Source of the DNA: Terriglobia bacterium
GTDB lineage: Bacteria; Acidobacteriota; UBA6911
Direction of reading: 5' to 3'
Assembly: GCA_020072565.1 (NCBI GenBank)
Contig: JAIQGI010000009.1
Coordinates: 62,001 to 126,000, forward strand
Length of the DNA: 64,000 nt
Position numbers and translations under genes: made by a program
Notes under the pieces: generated by a model
The model's database searches: none
What the model was told of the DNA's origin: nothing
What the model saw: only the letters and a program-made list of their open reading frames with translations
In this document: positions 25,879-34,648 of the stretch, in pieces
Numbering within the stretch: position 1 is the first letter of the stretch
Layout: every line of letters starts with the position of its first letter

Positions 25879-28800
25879 ATGAAAGAGATCGTCTTAAGGT
25901 CATTTCTAGCACTGCTCCTGATGTCGGCGCTCAGCGTTGCCGGCTATGCCCAGGGCGGCGCGGCTTCCTCGCTCTCAGGAGTGGTCATCGACTCGTCCGG
26001 TGGCGTTGTCCCGGGCGCTGAAGTCAAAGTCAAAAACGACGCAACCGGCGCGGAGTACAGTACCGTCACGGCCGAAAACGGGACGTTTTCGATCCCGGCT
26101 TTGAGTTCGGGAACGTACACCGCCACCGTTTCCATGGCCAGTTTCAAGCAATCGATCGTCAAGGACATCCAGATCATAGCAGGTGTTCCGCAGACGATCC
26201 GCGTCACGCTCCAGGTCGGCGGCACCAACGAAACGGTTGTCGTTCAGGGAGGCGCCGAGATGGTGCAGTCGCAAACGGCCAACGTCACCACGACGTTAGT
26301 TCTCCGGCAGGTCGCCAACCTGCCGCTTGCGACGCGCAACGCGATGGACTTCCTCGTCTTTCTGCCGGGCGTAACCACGACGGGAGCTGCCCGGAACTCC
26401 ACGGTCGCAGGTGTGCCGGGCGCAGCGGTAAATGTCACGATCGACGGCGTTAACACCCAGGACAATTCCAATAAGTCGGGCGACTCTTTCTTCAGCATGA
26501 TTCAGCCGCGGCTCGATGCCATCGAGGAAGTGACGGTTTCCATGGCCGCATCCGGCGCGGATAGCTCCGGGCAAGGGGCGGTACAGATAAAGTTCGTCAC
26601 CCGCTCCGGAAACAACGACTATCATGGCAGCCTCTACTGGTACCATCGCAACCCGGTGCTGAATTCCAATTACTGGTTCAACAACCGCAACCTCCAGCCT
26701 ACGTACGATGGTACACGCACTCCCTGCACGCCGCAGCAGTTAGCCAGCGAATGGGATAAGTGCAAAGCGCCGCGCGACCGGATCCTGTTCAACCAGCCCG
26801 GCGGGCGGATCGGCGGTCCGATCGTACTCCCGAAGTCGATCTTCGGGCCGTTGGGGTTCAATGGCCGGGACAAGGCGTTTTTCTTCCTCAACTATGAAGA
26901 GTACAGGCTTCCGAGCGAAGCCACGCGGACGCGGACGATTTTTAATCCGCTGATCGATCAGGGAACTTTCCCGTACACCGTAGGTTCGGGAGTCAGCCTG
27001 GTGAACTTGCTGTCGCTGGCATCGTCCAAGGGCCAGACATCCACCATGGATCCAACCGTTCAGAAACTGCTGTCCGACATCCGCCAGTCGACCTCCAAAG
27101 GCAGCGTGGTCGCGCGGCCGGACCCGGCGTACATGGACTTCAGTTTCACCAACAAGGCCCTCGATCTGCGGAAGTTCATCACCAGCCGTTTCGACTTCAA
27201 TCTGACCAGCAAGCACCGGCTTGAGGGCAGTTGGAACTACTCGATCTATGATCTCACGATCGACCTGTTGAACAGCGGCGATGCGAGCTATCCGGATTTT
27301 CCGAGCGTTAACGGATACCTGGGGCTCAGGCATTCGACTTCGATAGCACTGCGGTCGACTCTGTCACCCAGACTCGTGAACGAATTCCGCACCGGGCTGC
27401 AAGCAGGCTCCGGTCTGTTTGGCCCAGGGGTCGACGCCAGCATGTTTTCCGGAACACTGGCGAACCAGGACGGCTACGCATTGGCCCTCAGCGACGCGGG
27501 CATTACCAACGTCTACCGGAGCAGTTCCCCGAGCCGGCGCGATCCTCCGTATGTGCTGTTCGAAGATACGATAAACTGGATGCGGGGCCCGCATAGCTTT
27601 AGTTTCGGCGGCACCTTCAGCAACACCGGCATGTGGACCTTCAGTCAGACGGTTGTGCCTTCGATTGGATTCGGAGTGGACACCACCTTCGACCCGGCGC
27701 GCATCCTGTTTGATTCGGTCAATGGCCCGGTGAATTTCCAGGGTGCATCCAACACACAAATCAGCACGGCGCGAGACATCTACGGCGTCCTGACCGGACG
27801 CGTCGATTCCATCGGCGGCAGCGCCGTTCTGAACGAGATCACCAACAAGTACGCCTTTAACGGTCCCAACGTCACACGTTCGCATCAGCGCGAATTAGGG
27901 CTTTTCGCGCAGGATTCATGGCGGATGCATCCCGGCTTGACAGTCACACTCGGCCTGCGCTACGAGTTGCAGCTTCCCTTCGTACCGCTGAACGACGTGT
28001 TTTCGAAGGCCTCGCTTGCGGATGTCTGGGGACCCTCCGGCTTCAACAGTCTCTTCAAGCCCGGCGCCACCGGCGGAAAACAAACGGAATACACACCGTA
28101 CAAGAAAGGCGATCATGCCTACAACATCGACTACAAAGCCTTCGCCCCGAGCGTCGGTTTTGCATGGACTCCGAAGGTAGGCAGCGGCTGGCTCGAGCGG
28201 CTGTTGGGTAGCGGGCAGACCGTGCTGCGCGGCGGATTCTCAGTTGCGTACAATCGCTACGGGATGTTCACGTACAGCAATATCTTCACCTCCAATCCGG
28301 GCCTCACCCTCACGGCCTCGCGTAACATGTCGCTGGGCAACCTTGTCAGCAACACCGGAACCGATGTGCTGCCGGTCCTGTTCCGCGACAAGAGCCGTCT
28401 CGGCCCGCCGCCTTTCCCGTCACAGCCGAATTACCCGCTCCTGCCCACAACGAGCGATTCGGTCCGCTCCTTCGATCCTGATCTCAAGACTCCCTACACC
28501 ATGACCTGGTCATTCGGGATTCAACGGGAACTGTCCAAAGACATGGCGATCGAAGTGCGCTACATGGCCACACGCAGCCTGCAATCGTACAGCACTTACA
28601 ACTTGAACGAGCGCAACATCGTAGAGAACGGACTCCTCAACGAGTTCAAGCTGGCAATGGCTAACTTGCAGGCGAACATCGCGGCAGGGAAAGGGAATAC
28701 CTTCAAATATTACGGCCCGGGAACCAACACATCGCCCTTGCCCATAAGTCTCGCATATTTCAGCGGGTATTCGTCTTCGCAAGCCGGCGATGCCACCAAG

Positions 28801-29805
28801 TACACCTCCAGCAATTTCAGCAGTTCAACTTATGTGAACACGCTGGCGCTGACCAATCCAAATCCGAGCAGTTACGCGGGCAGTCTGTACGGTAGCGCGG
28901 CTCAGCGGGCCAATGCCCTGGCTGCCGGACTGCCGGCCAACCTGTTCGTGGTTAATCCCTCGGTAAGCAGCGCCCAGATTCTGGGGAACGGCGGCTTCAA
29001 CCAGTACGACGGCATGACGGTGGAACTGCGCCGCCGGATGTCCAAAGGGCTGCTGGTTCAGGCGAACTACACGTTCGCGAAGAGCCTGGGAATATCGAGC
29101 AGCTCCTTCCGCCAGCCCTGGATTAAGTCGCTCGGCGGCACCCTGCCGCACGCGTTCAAGCTCAACTGGGTTTATGAATTGCCCTTCGGTAAGGGCAGGG
29201 CAGTCTTCGCCAACACAACCGGCGTGATCGACCGGATCATCGGCGGTTGGGAGTTCCAGGGTACCGGCAGGCTACAGGCCGGAGAGCTTCTCAACTTCGG
29301 CAATGTCAGGCTGGTCGGCATGACACTGAACGACCTGAAGGACGCCGTGGGCCTGTACTTCGACGATGTGAACCGGCAGATCTATTATGTGCCGAATGAC
29401 ATCCGGACCAACACAATCGCAGCCTTCAACACCAGCGCGACCACATCGACGGGTTACAGCACCTCGTTTGGGGTGCCGACCGGCCGATACGTCGCGCCGG
29501 CGAGTACGGCGAATTGCATCCAGATCGTAAGCGGCGATTGCGCCCCGTACACCAACTACGTCCGGGGGCCGATATTCACGCGTTTTGATCTGAGCCTCGT
29601 GAAGCGGGTGCGTTTCACCGAAACGAAGAATTTCGAGCTGCGCGCCGAATTCCTGAATGCATTCAACTATACCAACTTCTACGGCACCACATGCGCGAGC
29701 AGCAGCCAGACCTGCGGCCGCGTGTCGTCGGCGTACTCCGACCGCAACGGGCAGGTTGATCCGGGCGGACGGCTGGTGCAGTTTGTGGTTCGCTTGAACT
29801 TCTAG
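25879..29805 (+). CDS. Oar-like TonB-dependent receptor 1 with N-terminal regulatory domain
   Basis: 1308 residues. Signal peptide ending in GYAQ, then a carboxypeptidase-regulatory/CnaB-like domain (about 33-115: SGVVIDSSGGVVPGAEVKVKN...ENGTFSIPALSSGTYTATV). A plug domain follows (QVANLPLATRNAMDFLVFLPGV...VTIDGVNTQDNSNKSGDSFFSM), then a large outer-membrane barrel ending in an aromatic Phe (RLNF), as required for BAM recognition. The proteins are the acidobacterial counterpart of Oar/SusC-like transporters. No TonB box was picked out and no SusD-like partner is encoded. The next gene is also a regulatory-domain protein. Import of oligosaccharides or peptides is plausible, but the ligand is unknown. 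Confidence 0.92.
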   Translation: MKEIVLRSFLALLLMSALSVAGYAQGGAASSLSGVVIDSSGGVVPGAEVKVKNDATGAEYSTVTAENGTFSIPALSSGTYTATVSMASFKQSIVKDIQIIAGVPQTIRVTLQVGGTNETVVVQGGAEMVQSQTANVTTTLVLRQVANLPLATRNAMDFLVFLPGVTTTGAARNSTVAGVPGAAVNVTIDGVNTQDNSNKSGDSFFSMIQPRLDAIEEVTVSMAASGADSSGQGAVQIKFVTRSGNNDYHGSLYWYHRNPVLNSNYWFNNRNLQPTYDGTRTPCTPQQLASEWDKCKAPRDRILFNQPGGRIGGPIVLPKSIFGPLGFNGRDKAFFFLNYEEYRLPSEATRTRTIFNPLIDQGTFPYTVGSGVSLVNLLSLASSKGQTSTMDPTVQKLLSDIRQSTSKGSVVARPDPAYMDFSFTNKALDLRKFITSRFDFNLTSKHRLEGSWNYSIYDLTIDLLNSGDASYPDFPSVNGYLGLRHSTSIALRSTLSPRLVNEFRTGLQAGSGLFGPGVDASMFSGTLANQDGYALALSDAGITNVYRSSSPSRRDPPYVLFEDTINWMRGPHSFSFGGTFSNTGMWTFSQTVVPSIGFGVDTTFDPARILFDSVNGPVNFQGASNTQISTARDIYGVLTGRVDSIGGSAVLNEITNKYAFNGPNVTRSHQRELGLFAQDSWRMHPGLTVTLGLRYELQLPFVPLNDVFSKASLADVWGPSGFNSLFKPGATGGKQTEYTPYKKGDHAYNIDYKAFAPSVGFAWTPKVGSGWLERLLGSGQTVLRGGFSVAYNRYGMFTYSNIFTSNPGLTLTASRNMSLGNLVSNTGTDVLPVLFRDKSRLGPPPFPSQPNYPLLPTTSDSVRSFDPDLKTPYTMTWSFGIQRELSKDMAIEVRYMATRSLQSYSTYNLNERNIVENGLLNEFKLAMANLQANIAAGKGNTFKYYGPGTNTSPLPISLAYFSGYSSSQAGDATKYTSSNFSSSTYVNTLALTNPNPSSYAGSLYGSAAQRANALAAGLPANLFVVNPSVSSAQILGNGGFNQYDGMTVELRRRMSKGLLVQANYTFAKSLGISSSSFRQPWIKSLGGTLPHAFKLNWVYELPFGKGRAVFANTTGVIDRIIGGWEFQGTGRLQAGELLNFGNVRLVGMTLNDLKDAVGLYFDDVNRQIYYVPNDIRTNTIAAFNTSATTSTGYSTSFGVPTGRYVAPASTANCIQIVSGDCAPYTNYVRGPIFTRFDLSLVKRVRFTETKNFELRAEFLNAFNYTNFYGTTCASSSQTCGRVSSAYSDRNGQVDPGGRLVQFVVRLNF

Positions 29806-30299
29806 ACAATCGGGGACGCCTCCCTGTTCCGAACGGACTGAGGCTGGAGTGATCGACTCAGATCCCGCTCGCAACAGGGGGGCTTCCACTCCCGGAAAGG
29901 CCGGGGGTTGTGATACGCAATATGATCCGTGTTTGATAAGTTGTGCTCCGCAAAAAAAGCATCCGTATTGCCTGCTCCCGGGTCAGGTGGGCCTGGTTGG
30001 TGGCGCCCAACACCATCATGTGGCATCCTGCATGCCCATGGATATGATCAGAGCGCTCAACCGCCTTCTGACCGTCTCATTTGATGCTCTGCGGCAGGAT
30101 TGATTCGGACCTCTGCCACCAAACCTCAGATCAATCCGCGCGCCGGCACCAGATCTGAGACCAAATTGCTGTCCTTCCCAAATCGCACTCGCCTGCCGCG
30201 ATAAAACTTCGTCCGCATAATGGGATCCAGCGTATATAAATGCAATTGCATGGAAAAGTCCGGTGTGTACCGGGGCCTTCCTTTTATGGAGGTTGAGCC
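29806..30299. other. Intergenic region without recognised gene
   Basis: About 490 bases. Contains a GC-rich inverted repeat (CCCGG-AAAGG-CCGGG near 29890) that may be part of a terminator for receptor 1, and a TATGGAGG ribosome binding site (30285-30292) for the next gene. No protein-like frame was found. Confidence 0.4.
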
Positions 30300-31910
30300 A
30301 TGAGTTCGGTGCCCGGCGCTAAGGAGAGAATCTGGCTGCTGGCTGCGATCGCAATCCTGGGCCTGCTGGCGTGGCTTTGGCGGGCACACGTTGAATGCCC
30401 GAATACGGCAACGAAAAGCGGCGGATCGGAAGCGCTCTCATCCAATCCAAAATCTACCGAAGTAACGTCCCGTGAGTCGAAACTGCCTGTTCCCATGCCC
30501 GGTTCTGGCGTGCCCACGTCCGTTCCCATGATCCCGATCCGCGTTGTGGGAAGAGATGCCGGCGTAGAAATACACAGTTATGGCAAGGCGCTCGTCGAGA
30601 TCGACTATGTTGATGGGCTGACGAATCGGCCGGTAACTTCCGGGACCATAACCATTGAGCCCTTTTATGGGCCGGATCTTACGGCGGAGCTGAACGACGA
30701 AGGCAAGATTTTCTTCGAAGCCGAACCTGGAGATTATTATCTGCGTTCCTCCTGCCCCGAGTATTACAAAAAAATGGAGAATATCGCAGTCCCACAGGCG
30801 TCGGGGAATATTCAGAAGATCATCCGATTGAGCCGGTCCGTTTTTCTGCGAGGCATAGTCAAGAACGCCGACGGCAAGGCTCAACCTGAAGCCTGCATCA
30901 CGATTGTCGCGGGTGGGGAATCGTGCATTTCGAGGAGCGGCAACAACGGCATTTTTGAAGCGCAATTGCCGGCGCACAACATTGACAAAATCTATGCGTT
31001 CAGGCCTCCGCACGCCATCGCCGAATTGGGGCCGCTGACGTTGTCGGAATCTCACAATCCCTTCCTGGAGATCACCCTCCCGGAAGATTATGAGACCGTG
31101 AGGTTGACGGGAAAGGTTCTGGATGACCAGAACCGGCCCGTCGAAGATGCGTGGGTGGAGCTGCGAGCGAAATCCTCTTACCGGGAACAACGCCCGCACA
31201 TTCTCATCTCAATGGCCGAACGTTCCTACTACGACTCGATCAGAACCGACGCGGCTGGCCGCTTTTCGGTCGAATTGTTGCCGCAGCGTGAAGTCGCCCT
31301 GACGGTGCGCGCCGAGAATCTGGAATACTACTCCGAGACTCTGGACGTCCTGAATGACGTTCACCGGGATATTCGTCTCAAGCGCGATCCGCTGTTCAAG
31401 GTCAAGGTGCAGGATATTGACGGGCACCTGGTGTCCGGTCTGGGAGTCACGGCGATTGCACCCAGCGGTAGAGCGGTCCACTTTTATTCATCGGAGAAGG
31501 GAGTCTATTTCGCCTCATCGTATCCGTTTGTCATTTTCGCTGCGGGTCTCAACAACAATCTGGGAACGACCGCCAGCGCTTGGATCGGCAGCTATCGCGA
31601 TGAAATCACGCTCACGCTCGGCCAGGCGCAAATTGCCGGCCGGGCCATGGACGAAGCCGGGAACCCGGTCAAGTTCATCAGAGTGGATTTTCTGCTTGCC
31701 CGGGCCGATTCCTACCACTGCGGCGGTCCGATGGAGTTTTATTCGCAGGACGGATCCTTCGTCATCCGAAACCTCGTTGCCGGCAAAGCATCGCTCACAA
31801 TCACTCCGGGATTCTCGGAACAACGCAAGGGGCTGAACGAATTCCAGCAGGATGTGGCGGTGACAGAAGGCCGGACAACATTCGTCCCCGTGATTTTCAA
31901 AGCGAAGTGA
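30300..31910 (+). CDS. Membrane-anchored protein with carboxypeptidase-regulatory-like repeats
   Basis: 536 residues. One N-terminal helix (IWLLAAIAILGLLAWLW) with a short cytoplasmic lead is followed by an extracytoplasmic chain of four to five beta-sandwich (CarboxypepD_reg/CnaB-like) repeats. Each has the pattern V.G.V.D..G.P...A.V....(D..G.F....L..G...V.V), for example VFLRGIVKNADGKAQPEACITI, VRLTGKVLDDQNRPVEDAWVEL, FKVKVQDIDGHLVSGLGVTA and AQIAGRAMDEAGNPVKFIRVDF. No enzyme domain is attached. The role is probably adhesion, scaffolding or cell-surface binding, perhaps alongside receptor 1, but no function is established. AUG at 30300 has TGGAGG nine bases ahead. Confidence 0.8.
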   Translation: MSSVPGAKERIWLLAAIAILGLLAWLWRAHVECPNTATKSGGSEALSSNPKSTEVTSRESKLPVPMPGSGVPTSVPMIPIRVVGRDAGVEIHSYGKALVEIDYVDGLTNRPVTSGTITIEPFYGPDLTAELNDEGKIFFEAEPGDYYLRSSCPEYYKKMENIAVPQASGNIQKIIRLSRSVFLRGIVKNADGKAQPEACITIVAGGESCISRSGNNGIFEAQLPAHNIDKIYAFRPPHAIAELGPLTLSESHNPFLEITLPEDYETVRLTGKVLDDQNRPVEDAWVELRAKSSYREQRPHILISMAERSYYDSIRTDAAGRFSVELLPQREVALTVRAENLEYYSETLDVLNDVHRDIRLKRDPLFKVKVQDIDGHLVSGLGVTAIAPSGRAVHFYSSEKGVYFASSYPFVIFAAGLNNNLGTTASAWIGSYRDEITLTLGQAQIAGRAMDEAGNPVKFIRVDFLLARADSYHCGGPMEFYSQDGSFVIRNLVAGKASLTITPGFSEQRKGLNEFQQDVAVTEGRTTFVPVIFKAK

Positions 31911-31913
31911 ATT

Positions 31914-31937
31914 CAAGCTGCCGTTTTGGAGTTCAGA
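31914..31937. repeat. Short dispersed repeat, copy 3
   Basis: CAAGCTGCC followed by G/T, then TTTTGGAGTTCAGA. It matches 20706-20729 with one difference and overlaps the word shared with 14104-14123. Confidence 0.55.
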
Positions 31938-32136
31938 TCTCCGAGTAGGCGTTTCCTCCAGCTTATCTGGCCAGGGGGCGGCGGGCGTCATGGTCGTCAG
32001 GGGCGATGGGCTCGCTCCGATAAACAGAGAAGGCCGGATGCCTCCAACTGCGCGGGATCTCGACCAGGGAGGGGTGATCTTAACCGGTACCAAGACGAAG
32101 CAACGTTGCTTGGATCCAAGAATCAACAGAGGCCCT

Positions 32137-32185
32137 TCAGATGTCAAAACTGATGGGGATGCCAAAAGTCAGTCTTGACATCTGA
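32137..32185. terminator. Long inverted repeat between convergent genes
   Basis: Arms of 17 bases (32137-32153 and 32169-32185) pair with one mismatch around a 15-base loop; the outer half is CAGATGTCAA / TTGACATCTG. It lies between the end of the plus-strand gene at 31910 and the minus-strand stop at 32240. There is no U-run, so it may be a bidirectional transcript end, an operator or a cruciform. Confidence 0.5.
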
Positions 32186-32239
32186 TCTGTCATAGAAGTC
32201 TTCGAGGTGAGTTTTTGAGCCAGCGCCTCACGGGATTTT

Positions 32240-32485
32240 TCAGCGTCCTTTATAGACGCTCTCCAGCTTCTTCGAAAAGGCCGCCTGATCGACCTCGTTT
32301 CCATACACCCTCTCGCAGAGTCTTCGCTTGATCTCGAAGTCGGACAGACCGGGAGGCAGAGACGCGAGCAGGATTGTGCGCGCCGTTTCGAACATCTGAC
32401 TGCCCATAATCAGGCGTTCAGAGCCGGTACGTGCCATCAGCATGTCCCGGACCATCGCGGCAATTCCAGGAGGCGTATCATTCAT
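32240..32485 (-). CDS. Small conserved partner protein of the nucleotidyltransferase
   Basis: 81 residues: MNDTPPGIAAMVRDMLMARTGSERLIMGSQMF... then LASLPPGLSDFEIKRRLCERVYGNEV. It overlaps the end of the nucleotidyltransferase-like gene by eight bases, so translation is coupled. I recall short proteins of this type (helical, LxPGLSxxEIKRRLxERxYG) next to such nucleotidyltransferases, and a toxin/antitoxin-like relationship is possible. No named family is claimed. The reading frame itself looks intact. Confidence 0.6.
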   Translation of the reverse strand: MNDTPPGIAAMVRDMLMARTGSERLIMGSQMFETARTILLASLPPGLSDFEIKRRLCERVYGNEVDQAAFSKKLESVYKGR

Positions 32486-32858
32486 AATGCTTCACTAGGT
32501 TCTCCAGCAACTCGCGCACAGAAAGCAATTGCGAGCGGCTTCGAAGGTAGTTCAGGTCGCATTCGGTCTTGAGAAGATTGCCGGCATCCTTAAGTTGGAT
32601 TTCGGACTTGGAATCCTTCCCCCAGGCCAGCTTGGACAGAATCAGGTCCTCGCGGCTGACTATCCAGGTATGAAAATCCTCCAGGAGGATCTCCTTCCTT
32701 CGTGCAAATTCCTCCAACCGGAATGGCTCGTCCTTGCGCACTATGCAGTCTACCTTAATTACGCTGTCGAAATGGATCAGATTGAACATGGACCGCTGTG
32801 AGATCGCGAGCGCGACCGTCCCCGGATCGATGTAATAATCGGTTTCAAACAGGCCCAC
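32478..32858 (-). pseudogene. N-terminally truncated nucleotidyltransferase-like protein
   Basis: 126 codons. The chain FETDYYIDPGTVALAISQRSMFNLIHFDSVIKVDCIVRKDEPFRLEEFARRKEI...FHTWIVSREDLILSKLAWGKDSKSEIQLKDAGNLLK matches the C-terminal two thirds of stand-alone nucleotidyltransferases of the AbiEii/DUF6036 kind. The first third, which carries the GS...DxD catalytic motif, is absent: the frame is closed by a TAA about 20 codons upstream of the GTG at 32858. Frame remnants (GGFIDDVIVGLFET) hint at erosion just at the DxD strand. The partner gene downstream is intact. Confidence 0.6.
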
Positions 32859-32945
32859 AATGACATCATCGATGAAACCACCACTTCGCGGAACCTGGAA
32901 AAACGAGTATTATTCAGACTCACCGCCGGACATATCCTCCTGCAG

Positions 32946-33461
32946 GTGGAAGGAAGGAAACGGGTGGTTCGATATTGCCTCACGACGTCCATGGCACTCG
33001 TGCTGTGGTTTTATGCCCTGCCGGCTCCGGCACAGGTTGTTCCCGGGAAATGGCAGAAGGTGGATGCTTTGCCTGCCGGGACTCAAATCATCATCAAGAC
33101 AAACTATGGGGAGATCGTGGATTGCGTTTATTTCAGCTCGGACCGTGAGACGCTCCTGATTGTCGAAACCAACGGCGGTGTGCAGCGCAGGATATTCAAA
33201 CCATCAGTCGAGAAAGTTACCGCGAAAAACTACGACGACCGATTGACCAACGGGGCCATTCTGGGACTATCGACCGGAGCGGCCCTTGGTGTCGTGCTGT
33301 CCTCCCTATCCGGCAGGGAGCACCACAGTATCGGCGTGTCGGATCGATTGTTGGGCGGCGTTGTCGGCGGTTTGCTGGGTTTGGGCCTCGGCATCTTCAT
33401 AGATTCCCAGCACAAAGGGCGGGAAGTGTTGTATGAAGCGGCGAAAAGGACGGATCACTGA
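32946..33461 (+). CDS. Exported hypothetical protein with C-terminal glycine-zipper helices
   Basis: 171 residues with a signal peptide (SMALVLWFYALPAPAQ). A small beta domain follows (KVDALPAGTQIIIKTNYGEIVDCVYFSSDRETLLIVE...RIFKPSVEKV), then two glycine-rich hydrophobic helices (GAILGLSTGAALGVVLSS and LLGGVVGGLLGLGLGIFID) like the glycine zippers of small envelope proteins. The middle part resembles domains that sense or report envelope state in Acidobacteriota, but no function is known. It begins upstream of and overlaps the hemerythrin-like gene by 29 bases. The 5' end lies in a region divergent from the nucleotidyltransferase fragment. Confidence 0.65.
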   Translation: MEGRKRVVRYCLTTSMALVLWFYALPAPAQVVPGKWQKVDALPAGTQIIIKTNYGEIVDCVYFSSDRETLLIVETNGGVQRRIFKPSVEKVTAKNYDDRLTNGAILGLSTGAALGVVLSSLSGREHHSIGVSDRLLGGVVGGLLGLGLGIFIDSQHKGREVLYEAAKRTDH

Positions 33462-34005
33462 GCCCTCCGGCCAGTCAAGGAAGATCGTGCCGGGTCCGAT
33501 TTATCAACTGCTGGCAATGGGCCACAGGAGGCTCGAGAGCCTGTTGGCCCGGGCCGCCCTGATCCCTGGCAGGCTAGACCTGGAGGCATACGGGGAATTT
33601 CGCGCCGAATTGCTGAGACACATTGGCATGGAGGAGAACATCCTGATCCCGGCAGCGCAACGTGCCCGCCGCGGCGGACCCTTGCCGATGGCTGCCAGGC
33701 TTCGCCTCGACCATGGGGCGTTGGCCGCACTCCTGGTACCCCCGCCGACCCTCGGGATCGTCGCTGCAATCCGCGCGATTCTGTCTGTTCATAATTTGGC
33801 CGAGGAAGGGACCGGTGGCCTTTATGAGACCTGTGAGGAATTGGCCGGCGACGATCTCGGCATGCTCACCGAAAGACTGCGCGACGCTCCTTACCCCAGG
33901 TTGAAACCGCATGTATCCAATGCGCGTGTGGATGAAGCGACACGACGCGCTCTTGCCAGGGCAGGATACGATTTCGATGTCCTGGCAGGCCCTGGAAACC
34001 ATTAA
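33433..34005 (+). CDS. Hemerythrin HHE-domain protein
   Basis: 190 residues. A four-helix hemerythrin-like fold is indicated by His31 (AMGHRRLES), His63 and Glu67 (LRHIGMEENILIP), His94 (LDHGALAAL) and His120/Glu124 (VHNLAEEGTGGLY), the expected di-iron ligands. The C-terminal 60 residues (ERLRDAPYPRLKPHVSN...) are hydrophilic and not recognised. HHE proteins bind O2, NO or iron and occur in nitrosative-stress and metal-homeostasis systems. The start overlaps the upstream exported-protein gene by 29 bases. An RsbRD-N protein follows after 148 bases. Confidence 0.85.
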   Translation: MKRRKGRITEPSGQSRKIVPGPIYQLLAMGHRRLESLLARAALIPGRLDLEAYGEFRAELLRHIGMEENILIPAAQRARRGGPLPMAARLRLDHGALAALLVPPPTLGIVAAIRAILSVHNLAEEGTGGLYETCEELAGDDLGMLTERLRDAPYPRLKPHVSNARVDEATRRALARAGYDFDVLAGPGNH

Positions 34006-34153
34006 AGTGGAACGAACGCCGCAGCCCGAAAATCGCGGGTTCTCTTGTCCCCGTACCATCGGGGTGCCAGGTGCATGCCGATCCTGACGCCGGTGTCGGA
34101 AGGAGGGCGCCGATAGGTCTGCTCCTGGCTTGATAATCGGTGAGGAGGACACC

Positions 34154-34603
34154 ATGAATGTGACCGAACTGTTGGAGGAAAAGCGCGGGGCAATCGTAGA
34201 TGAGGCAACCGAGGCGATCCAAAGGGCACACATGCGCCATTATGAATCCTTGGACCCGAAACGAATGCGGGAGCGTTTGAAGACACTCTGCGACATCATC
34301 CTGGAATGCCTGAAGGCGGACAGCATCACGCCCATGACCAGGTACGCGGGGCAGATCGCCGGAGAGCGATTCTTCTCGGGTTTTACCCTGCGCGAAGTGC
34401 AGACCGCATTTAACGTGCTGGAGGAATCCATCTGGAATCAGATCCTGGATGAGATGCGGCCCGAGGAGTTCTCATCCGCAGTCATAGCAGTGAACGGCCC
34501 GCTCAGGACGGGCAAAGACGAGGTCGCGCGCGCTTATTTCTCACTGGTCAGCAGGAGCAAGGTTCCTTCTCCGGATCTTGAGACCCCATTTACCCAATCC
34601 TGA
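34154..34603 (+). CDS. RsbRD N-terminal-domain protein
   Basis: 149 residues starting at the ATG behind a GAGGAGG site. The helical bundle MNVTELLEEKRGAIVDEATEAIQ...RFFSGFTLREVQTAFNVLEESIWNQIL matches the RsbRD-N sensor domain found at the N-terminus of RsbR-type stressosome co-antagonists and of some histidine kinases. Here it stands alone: the STAS or kinase part is absent. It may be a single-domain sensor whose partner is elsewhere. Placement behind the hemerythrin gene suggests redox or gas sensing, but that is inference. Confidence 0.75.
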   Translation: MNVTELLEEKRGAIVDEATEAIQRAHMRHYESLDPKRMRERLKTLCDIILECLKADSITPMTRYAGQIAGERFFSGFTLREVQTAFNVLEESIWNQILDEMRPEEFSSAVIAVNGPLRTGKDEVARAYFSLVSRSKVPSPDLETPFTQS

Positions 34604-34648
34604 CCGTTGCCCACTGTGCCACTATTTGCTAGAGAGGAGCATTAACCG

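Noticed and set aside
29849-30103. Small plus-strand frame upstream of the regulatory-domain protein
   Set aside because: No ribosome site, family signature or protein-like composition.
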